Origin: Lingula anatina
Taxonomy: Eukaryota > Brachiopoda > Lingulata > Lingulida > Lingulidae
DNA length: 41,207 nt
Reading direction: 5' to 3'
NCBI RefSeq assembly: GCF_001039355.2
Contig: NW_019775325.1
Coordinates: 261,139-302,345, forward strand
The notes under the pieces are model-generated. The model was not told the DNA's origin, ran no database searches, and worked only from the letters and a program-made list of their open reading frames with translations. The first letter of the stretch is position 1; the number at the start of each line of letters is the position of its first letter. This document shows, one piece after another, positions 34,644 through 41,207 of the stretch. The position numbers and the translations under genes are program-made.

Positions 34644-36323
34644 GTGTGTGTTTGGATGTGCCTTGATCATGAATGCAGATATGTGTTACCCTCAAACGTC
34701 GCACGTTAGATCTTCGCACATTAAGTGACTTGGATGGCTCCGGGCACCTCAGTCTGTTATTGCTATTTTCAGCCAATTGGGGATACTATCGCCCATACCC
34801 TTATCCATTCGGCTACCAACAAGGATACCAGCAATACCAACCAATAGTAACTGTCACAACAGGTAAGACCTAACTCACTCCGCTCTCCGAATTACCGTAC
34901 CCGTGCGATCAAAATCGCCCTAGTGTTTTAAAAAGGGATAACAACTGTTCATTTGGTCAAAAATGGAGTTTCCTTGGGTAAACGACAATTTTCCCGTACT
35001 TACCAATAGTTAGTCCGACATATGTAGGTAGTCCTTCTTTTTGTTTTTTTTTTTTTTACCACAGATTCCAGAATAATTGCGATAACCGCCATTATGGTTG
35101 TAAAATGAAATTTATTATATTTTTATGAATTGTTTACAATGTACTTATTGTGAAATATGGATCCCATAAGAAGAGTTGTTATCCCTTTAATGGTTGATAC
35201 ACTCATGCTTCAGACATTGCCTTTATGGACAATAATTCTTTTTAAATTGATCACTAATTAAATGCTGCAAAAGCTAGTGTTAAAACATAAATGTACAAAA
35301 GGCAATATGAAAAAAAAAACATCTTGTATAAAAGTAGATTGCATTATTGTGGCTGGTCGATAAGAATGTGAAAAGTTCGAGACATTTTTGTGCACCCAAA
35401 ATCCATCAAACCTTTATAATCTCAAGCTTCATTCACATGCATTGTCTATTTTCTAAATTCTATTTTCTATTCGCGGTATGTCTTATGATCACGGTCTGTG
35501 CCCTGAATATCCCGCGGCGTAATTACTGGCAGCGCGAGCCAGTTACTATAAGTTACTATAAGTTACTATAAGTAACTGGCTCGCGCTGCCAGTAATTACG
35601 CGGCGGGATATTCAGGGCACAGACCGTGATCATAATAAGTAACTGGCTCGCGCTGCCAGTAATTACGCCGCGGGATATTCAGGGCACAGACCGTGATCAT
35701 AAGATAGCGCGAATAGAAAATAGAATTTAGAAAATAGACATTGCATGTGAACGAAGCCTCAGTCTTCAAGGGGTGTTGAGTCCTTTAGCATTCCCCTCAG
35801 GGGATTAAGCTGCGCTGCTTTTAAGTTCGGCGGATCGGTTAGTCTGCGGATCATCTGTTTTTGATGCGCTCTATATTTACGTAATCCCTGTATACAAACG
35901 GGGAAACCAACTTGTGTCTTGAGTGTCTGTAATCATATTTAAATGTTTAAATAAGAAAATACGATTTTATCCTTTCAGCAAAGTATTATATTATCTTATG
36001 AACAGTACATGTACTTCACAAACCTAATATATATTTAAGTTCTACTTGTGACATTGGTACGTTTGTGTACGACTGTCGTATCATTTTATATAATGGAAGT
36101 ATATTACTGATACCAATGTATCATTATTCATTTCTGTCATTTTTTTTCAGCGAGTTGGGGACCGTGGTCGGACTGGAGTGATTGCTACTGCAACTTTCAA
36201 TATCGCATGCGCCAGTGCAGCAATCCTTTCAGTGTGGGCCAGAGCGGCTGTACGGGGGCGGGTGTCGAAACCCGGCGATGTGTCGGCGTAGGTGCTGGCA
36301 CCAACTGCCCCGCTCTAACTTAA
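31811..36323 (+). CDS. Small secreted thrombospondin type-1 repeat protein, 125 aa
   Basis: Three exons join in frame with phase-1 introns: 31811-31925, 34773-34862, 36151-36323 (378 nt including TAA). Exon 1 encodes a signal peptide with hydrophobic core AAVTVLLLACGGLVYA and likely cleavage after Ala25, followed by a Thr/Pro/Glu/Ala stretch. Exon 2 is a linker rich in Tyr, Gln and Pro (GYYRPYPYPFGYQQGYQQYQ). Exon 3 is one TSP1 domain starting WGPWSDWSDC, with the WxxWxxW C-mannosylation pattern, Arg residues (YRMRQC) and six cysteines. The usual CSxTCGGG entry is replaced by CYCNFQ. The protein is expected outside the cell, binding matrix, glycans or partners. Small TSR proteins serve in matrix, shell-matrix and immune roles in molluscs, but none can be assigned. 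The large introns carry a Tc1 relic and two long palindromes either side of exon 2. Confidence 0.85.
32406..32940 (-). pseudogene. Decayed Tc1-like transposase fragment in intron 1 of the TSR gene
   Basis: Two minus-strand frames, about 32903-32694 and 32630-32406, match consecutive parts of Tc1-family transposase. The first has EVRFHLYRS and KTPIVVNDENL. The second has SHRALLIADYLQNQG, LPWSSKSPYLNHIDNVW. They lie in different frames with a stop upstream, and the DDE triad is degraded: the Asp of the FSDES-like block is missing, and SPDLNPIE reads SPYLNHID. This is a dead remnant; terminal inverted repeats were not located. Confidence 0.8.
33540..33602 (+). repeat. Compound microsatellite (TC)n-(TA)n-T(n), TSR gene intron 1
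   Basis: A TC run of about 31 bp, then TA of about 18 bp, then a T homopolymer. Confidence 0.95.
33891..34150. mobile_element. Long palindromic fold-back element, copy A (TSR gene intron 1)
   Basis: Two arms of about 125 bp are almost perfect reverse complements around a short ACTATAAGTTACTATAAGT centre. They share GCTTC(A/G)TTCACATG at the ends, then TGTCTATTTTCTAAA, TTATGATCACGGTCTGTGCC, CTGAATATCCCG and TACTGGCAGCGCGAGCC. There is no open reading frame. It is closely similar to copy B at 35424-35759. Confidence 0.92.
34608..34639 (+). repeat. (TC)n microsatellite in TSR gene intron 1
   Basis: A TC run ending about 133 bp before exon 2, followed by a short TG run. Confidence 0.9.
35424..35759. 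mobile_element. Long palindromic fold-back element, copy B (TSR gene intron 2)
   Basis: Same sequence as copy A, but with an extra TTACTATAAG unit at the centre and a repeat of part of the right arm (about 35567-35633 and 35635-35699 are near-identical). The outer ends again read GCTTCATTCACATG and CATGTGAACGAAGC. Confidence 0.92.
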
Positions 36324-36771
36324 TAACACAAATACGACTACGATTCTTGTTTGACTTGAGGATTTTATGTTAGCGGTGCAAATGAAAGCAAAAGCATGAA
36401 GATTATAATTTGGATTTTATTCGAGAGAGACATTGGTCTTGAAGAATAAGTAAAATGGTCAAGTAAACTTAATTGTGGCGTTTTTGAGATCATAGTAAGC
36501 TTTGTAGTGAGAACGGAGGATTTGCTGTTCCGTTTAAGTTAGTCGATTTTTTTCTCTTTTGTGCTTAATGTGTTAATGTCAGAATTAACAGATGGATGAT
36601 TATTCATGATGGAAAACGTCTAAAAAAGAACTGTGACAAATGTTGCAAAACTAAGTGGATGTCTTCAAAGTCAAAGATCAAACTTAACGTAAACTATGTG
36701 CCGACATTTGAAAACCGTCAAATATGGTATGAGAATAATCTTTCGACAACCTTTAGTGGTTTATTATGGAA

Positions 36772-36777
36772 AATAAA
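36772..36777 (+). other. Possible polyadenylation signal of the TSR gene
   Basis: AATAAA about 450 bp after the stop codon. The 3'UTR length is not otherwise determined. Confidence 0.45.
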
Positions 36778-36799
36778 CGTGTATAGTTCGCATTATCTT

Positions 36800-37300
36800 T
36801 AATTGTTATAATTACGTGTTTGTGTTTGTGACATTGTAAAAATATCAGATAAATGGAACTGAAGGGTGTCGTTTTGTGCCAATTAATCTAAATTGCAATT
36901 ACGGAATAAAACTCCCATTTCTATTGCGTTTTATTCTAATCATGTCACTGAAAACAACTGACTAAAGCAGCGCTTTGTGGTATGGGGACAGTTATAACTT
37001 GGTTCAAATCCCACTTAACTGGTTGAAATCAACGGGGCTCGATATCATCTATTCTGTTTGTGTACCACAAGGGACATTGTTCATAATAATAATAATAATA
37101 ATAATAATAAAGAGCTCAACTGATAGTTTTAATTTAAAAAGACCATCGGCACTAGTAACGCTTTTGTTGTTTACTCTCAAATCTGTTAGTGAATCTGTTG
37201 GTAAATTATCTCAGGAAAATCAGAAGAGACATCCGGTGTTTTTGTCGTAAGTGTACGAGGATGGAGAAAATCAAATAAACTCTTCTTACATGATGATATA
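36800..37300. other. Convergent spacer between the TSR gene and the P450
   Basis: Contains an ATA trinucleotide microsatellite at about 37084-37110. An open frame running through it has no support as a gene. Nothing else is recognised. Confidence 0.5.
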
Positions 37301-37305
37301 AATAG

Positions 37306-37311
37306 TTTATT
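37306..37311 (-). other. Possible P450 polyadenylation signal
   Basis: AATAAA on the minus strand, about 445 bp beyond the P450 stop codon. Confidence 0.4.
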
Positions 37312-37659
37312 TGCGTTGCGTTTCTCTATAGTGACACACGTGGGTAAGAAAGCCTCGACGTAAGGAACTGCGACGTTAGGTCACTAGAAACTGTACAAAA
37401 AGAGGCCCTATCTAAGTTATATTATATATACATATATTATCAAAACGTAATATTCCATTTGTCATGTGTTCTTCATTTATACATTGGTTCAGAGTTGACT
37501 CAAATAATATTTTCTTAGTATTCTACAAGTAGTATACATGTTGTGCATTTTAATAATAAAATAGTACTTCTGGTCATCTCGTTTTTGATCGAGCCGTCGG
37601 TCGGATTCATTTTTTTTTACAACATACTGTTAAAAAGTGATAACACGAAAACCCTTGGG

Positions 37660-37759
37660 GGTCACAAGGTCAGGTATTGGTCACGTGGTTAGCCATTGGT
37701 CACGAGCTCAGTCATTGGTCACCAGGACAGTCAGTGGTCACGAGGTCAGTCATTGGTCA
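37660..37759. repeat. 19-bp tandem repeat with GGTCA cores across the P450 stop codon
   Basis: GGTCA recurs at 37660, 37679, 37698, 37717, 37736 and 37755, exactly 19 bp apart, in five degenerate units of the form GGTCACGAGGTCAGTCATT. The P450 stop codon (37759-37757) lies inside the last core. Two AGGTCA-N5-TGGTCA arrangements (37667-37683 and 37743-37759) have the layout of DR5 nuclear-receptor elements. Confidence 0.9.
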
Positions 37760-40591
37760 GATCCTTGGCCTGGCGCACACACAGAACCTCGGGGGCACGT
37801 ACACCGCTCCCGTAGTGCCAGCTAGTTCAGGAAGCACTTCTCCCTTAGGCAAGTGGAACGTGAACGTCCGGACTAGGGCAGTAAACACCAGAAACATCTC
37901 CTGGCGAGCCAAAATTTCTCCAGGGCAGGAGCGTTTTCCTTAAAAAACAAAGAAGTATCATTGCTGTATTGATGACCATCCATACGAGTACACGTGTTGC
38001 TCGCGTAGTTAAAATATTTGAAAATGATATGAAATGATTTTGAAAAGTTTTTAAACTTAAGCTGACAGCATCATGTATCTTAGCCATACTTACATTGAAT
38101 ACACAAAAGTATGTACCTTGATACTTTTAACTATGAAACTCAGATGTTATTGAAATAAGAAAGGACACGAGTAGAAAACGGTTTGATTTTCCGCAGTGAT
38201 TAAATAAACTACGTCAAAAAGGCTGTTTTAATATGTTTTCTGATGTGTTTAAAGTTATGAATGTTTACCTATGGAGAATGGGATAAAATTCTCGACTCTT
38301 TTTAAGTTCCCATGTTCATCGAAAAACCTCGAAGGTCGAAATTCTCGCGGGTTGGGCCAGAAATCCTCATTCATAAAAACAGACCAATAGTTCGCCATGA
38401 TGCTTGTCCCTTCGGGAATGACATATCCCCCAATAGTGGTGTCCTTTGTAGCTTTGTGCGGTAGAGAGATCGGTGCAATATAATTACAGCGCTGTATTTC
38501 CATTAGCGTAGCGTTAACATAGGGGAGATGTGGCCTGTCGGCAAGATTGGGGCGTCGTGTCTTTCCTACGACTTCTTCCAATTCTGCATGGATCTTTTCA
38601 CAGACGTCAGGGTTAGATAAGAGGTACAACATTCCCCAAGTTAGTGTCGTCGACGTTGTTTCCGATCCCCCGAAATAAAGAGTTTGGCAGTTAGCAAGCA
38701 AGTCTTCGTCTGTATACAGCCACTTCTGCTCAGAGTCACCGGCTTTAAATTGGTGCAGGAAAGCGTCGACAAGACCTCTCGTGGCGCCTGCATCATACCC
38801 CAACTTGTGCTGGTCTAGCAGCCTTTTGACGTGGCTTGCAAACGTGTTCCACGCCACCTTGCCTTCGCTACACTGAGGCAAAAATGAAAGGAAAGGGAGA
38901 AAGTTCTGAATTGAAGCTTGAGCACTTAGTTCGGCTGCATGGCGATAGGCATCGATCACATTTCTGAAATGTGGATCGTCGTAGTCCTGTCTGCCACCGA
39001 ACAAAATACTCCCTATAATGTTTGACCCCGTGGAGCTGATGGTTCTATTGAAATCAAACGGCTCGCCATTTGTATCTCGGATGTACAGCAGCAGAGCGTC
39101 AATCTCGTCTTCAGTTTGTTTCTCGATGTCAGCTTTTGCCAGATACTTCAGGGTGAATTCCCGGTAAGCTCTTTGTTTCATGCCATAATCAGCACACAAT
39201 AACCCTGGAAATAATGCACATATAATTGACAAACAATTTTAATTTTCTTTAAACAGGCGGCATCTATGGTAATGGTAATTAGCGGCCATCTTGGCAGACA
39301 AGTACACATCGCGAAACTTTAAGCAGGTTAAAGGACATCAATGTCTCGACTGCGTCTCCTAAATCATCTCCTCTATTTCGCGTTAAGCTTCCCGACTTGC
39401 ATTTCATCTGTTATTTGTTTGGATATTTAAAGTGCCTCGAATTCGATATTTTGCAGCATTTTCTTGTCACTTATAATTTATAGATAAAAATTATGTAAGC
39501 CGTCTACTTTTGTAATTCTTGGCAGCTCCGTATCTTCCAGTGCCGTAATGATTCTAAATCCCGACACTGCAAGGATGTTAAAAAGAAAGTAGGCCTACAA
39601 AAAGGCCGATCTAAGGCTGTATTCCCAGAGCTTTTAGATCGATCTATCCCCGCGGGGAGTCTCACTAGATTACTGTCAGATAATCCGGCTTAAATGTCCG
39701 ACCCGCCTACTACAAGCTGTAAGAGGGTAATTAATTTTCGTTTCCGCTCGGCTGACAGCTATTTAGGGTGAACCCACAGGGAGTTAGGTCGATCTAAAGT
39801 AGATCGATCTAATCTCTGGAAATGGGGTCTAAGATAACGATGCTGTGAGGGCTTTAGTGCGAGGCTGACATGACAGGGCCGTAGCCTCCGGGGGGCAGGG
39901 GGGCAACGGCCCCCCCTGGGATTTGAGGTGCAAAAAATAATAATAATCGCAATTTCTGACTTCTGATTGAGCAATAAATAACAGTAAAAATGCACCAGAA
40001 TGCAGTATTATACATACAGTTTTTAAAATTTTCCACACCGTGGGAGGGGGACACCCCCACCCACACACACCCCCCCCTTTTTGGCTTCGCCCACTCGTGT
40101 CCGCTTACTGCCCCCCCTGGCAATTTGCTCAGGCTACGGCCCTGTATGTTGTGTAACGGTACAAATGATGGTCTTGTTACTCATTACCTTTCATATACAG
40201 TTATACCCCCGCATGTCACATACAATACGGATTACTCACCTCTCCCATGGAGAAAATCTAATGTCGGGATATGCGGCCTGCCAGAAGTCAACGCTCCTTT
40301 TCTCTGAAACACATCTCGGATAGCTTCATAACCGGTCAAAATAACCGCTGTGGTGGTCCCCATCTTCACTGTGAATATGTTACCGTAGATCTTGGCCCAC
40401 TCCATCAGGGTAAGTTGAGGATCTCTCCCAAGGAAAGGGAGAACGCCTACCAGTGGGAGTCCCCATGGACCCGGGGGAAGGTTGTTCTTCTTGCGGCCCC
40501 GCACAAAGACAAAGATCAAAGCCACAAAAACAACTACCAACAGCAGTGTCGAACCGACAAATGGGTTAACTACAGATCCAAGCACAGACAT
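37757..40591 (-). CDS. Cytochrome P450, CYP2-clan, complete
   Basis: Three coding exons, 40591-40240, 39204-38269 and 37938-37757, sum to 1470 nt (489 aa). An N-terminal hydrophobic anchor ([15 protein letters not shown]) and the hinge [12 protein letters not shown] mark an ER-bound microsomal enzyme. Core motifs follow in order: I-helix GGSETTSTT (oxygen activation), K-helix EIQR (ExxR), FRPSRF (PERF-like), and the haem loop FSIGKRSCPG with the thiolate Cys, split by intron 2. The length is normal for the family. It is a haem monooxygenase receiving electrons from NADPH-P450 reductase; the substrate cannot be predicted. It resembles the CYP2 clan (CYP2U/2J-like), but the family number needs a tree. 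The C-helix motif, usually W-R-x-x-R, reads Q-R-A-Y-R here. Intron 1 carries two MITE-type elements. Confidence 0.95.
39625..39819 (+). mobile_element. MITE copy 2, in P450 intron 1
   Basis: 195 bp bounded by CCAGAG...TTAGATCGATCTA and its inverted match AGATCGATCTAATCTCTGG. It is the reverse-orientation partner of 14470-14660. It is non-coding, with palindromic AGATCGATCT ends. Confidence 0.82.
39873..40145. mobile_element. Second MITE-type element with ACAGGGCCGTAGCCT terminal inverted repeats, P450 intron 1
   Basis: 273 bp with 15-bp exact terminal inverted repeats (ACAGGGCCGTAGCCT ... AGGCTACGGCCCTGT), each followed inside by G-rich or C-rich tracts. The CAGGG-type end recalls hAT-like elements, but I could not find a clean 8-bp target duplication, so the superfamily is open. 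Confidence 0.8.
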
Positions 40592-40715
40592 TTTGAATGT
40601 GACTTAAACGACTTACGTAATTCGAAAGGTGCGATGTGCGCATGACCGGAATTGTGCACTACATGTACAGGGGTCAAAATAGTACCGGAAGCGTTGTTCA
40701 CAGCGATAAGAACAC

Positions 40716-40733
40716 ATGATGGAGGCAGAAGAC
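40716..40733 (+). other. Possible first coding exon of a gene running off the right edge
   Basis: ATG ATG GAG GCA GAA GAC is followed directly by a strong donor, GTAAGT, divergent from the P450 start 125 bp away. It encodes only six residues, and no following exon is recognised before the window ends. Confidence 0.2.
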
Positions 40734-40771
40734 GTAAGTAGTATATGTGCACCAAACTCTTAGTATTTTAC

Positions 40772-40966
40772 AGGTGGACCGCAGGTGGACCTGTGGCATA
40801 AGTATGACGCGTGATCAGCTTGAAGGGGGCCTCAGGTGATCCTGTTACGCATTATCACGTAATATTATTTAAAATTACATAACCTTATGTATTATTACAG
40901 AATCAACTATTAGCGTTTGAAGGTGGACCTGTTATGTAAGTGCATATGTGCATTTCGCAGGTGGAC
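40772..40966 (+). promoter_or_regulatory. Four direct copies of AGGTGGAC upstream of the P450
   Basis: Exact AGGTGGAC at 40772-40779, 40783-40790, 40921-40928 and 40959-40966, three of them preceded by C and containing the E-box CAGGTG. The cluster is 180-375 bp upstream of the P450 start codon. Its role is inferred. Confidence 0.4.
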
Positions 40967-41207
40967 GTTTTGTATTTGTGACAGTAACGTAGGCCTATGT
41001 TCCTTTTTGGGGTTAAACGATGAATTATTTTAAATTATTCATGGTTCCAGGAGAGTGAAACTTTAATAGAAGCTTCTTCATGTGAGACCCTAAAATAATT
41101 AAACGCAGTTAGCAATCTGTGCAGTAAATATTTTTAATAACATGCTTGTTACATCAATTGCATCTCTATCCTTTGTTTTCTCCTTGCGTCACAGTCCGTG
41201 CGTACTT

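Noticed and set aside
34228-34776. 182-codon minus-strand frame
   Set aside because: It runs through a TC microsatellite (giving an Arg-Glu run) and intron sequence, with no domain or splice support; exon 2 of the TSR gene lies on the other strand at its end.
37637-37943. Overlapping plus-strand frames with a repeated S/HWS-like pattern
   Set aside because: The pattern is simply the 19-bp tandem repeat translated. The minus strand carries the well-supported P450 last exon.
39854-40123. Three overlapping minus-strand frames of about 80-90 codons
   Set aside because: They are translations of the G/C-rich transposon at 39873-40145 and the adjacent MITE, not genes.

Overview
The window is nuclear DNA of an animal, most likely a lophotrochozoan invertebrate and perhaps a bivalve mollusc. 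This rests on the style of the genes rather than on a diagnostic marker: AT-rich sequence, conserved metazoan genes split by many short GT-AG introns, plentiful microsatellites, and introns carrying MITE-like, fold-back and Tc1-like elements. I see no prokaryotic operon, CRISPR array, rRNA or convincing tRNA.

Seven genes can be assembled exon by exon with intact reading frames. From left to right they are: (1) the 5' end of an OXNAD1-like gene, minus strand, running off the left edge; (2) CIR1, the RBPJ/CBF1-interacting corepressor, plus strand, 11 coding exons, 511 aa; (3) a six-exon orphan gene of 173 aa, plus strand, which I do not recognise; (4) SF3B1, the large HEAT-repeat subunit of the U2 snRNP SF3b complex, minus strand, 21 coding exons, 1332 aa; (5) COQ10, a START-domain coenzyme Q chaperone, plus strand, 5 exons, 232 aa; (6) a 125-aa secreted thrombospondin type-1 protein with a Tyr/Gln/Pro-rich linker, plus strand, 3 exons; (7) a CYP2-clan cytochrome P450, minus strand, 3 coding exons, 489 aa. 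OXNAD1/CIR1 and SF3B1/COQ10 are head-to-head pairs with compact shared upstream regions. The others are convergent or independent. CIR1 and SF3B1 both belong to RNA splicing and transcription, and OXNAD1 and COQ10 are both predicted mitochondrial, but nothing shows that the window works as one functional cluster.

The most unusual structure lies between and inside the genes. Four small tandem duplications each copy an exon-intron boundary with its splice site, three of them in the splicing-factor gene SF3B1 and one in OXNAD1. Two large, almost perfect palindromes flank the single middle exon of the thrombospondin-repeat gene. A 19-bp tandem repeat with nuclear-receptor-like DR5 sites covers the P450 stop codon. 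A 195-bp MITE is present twice, in opposite orientations, in introns of SF3B1 and the P450 gene. The orphan gene has a run of symmetric phase-1 exons and a cluster of three CRE-like sites upstream.
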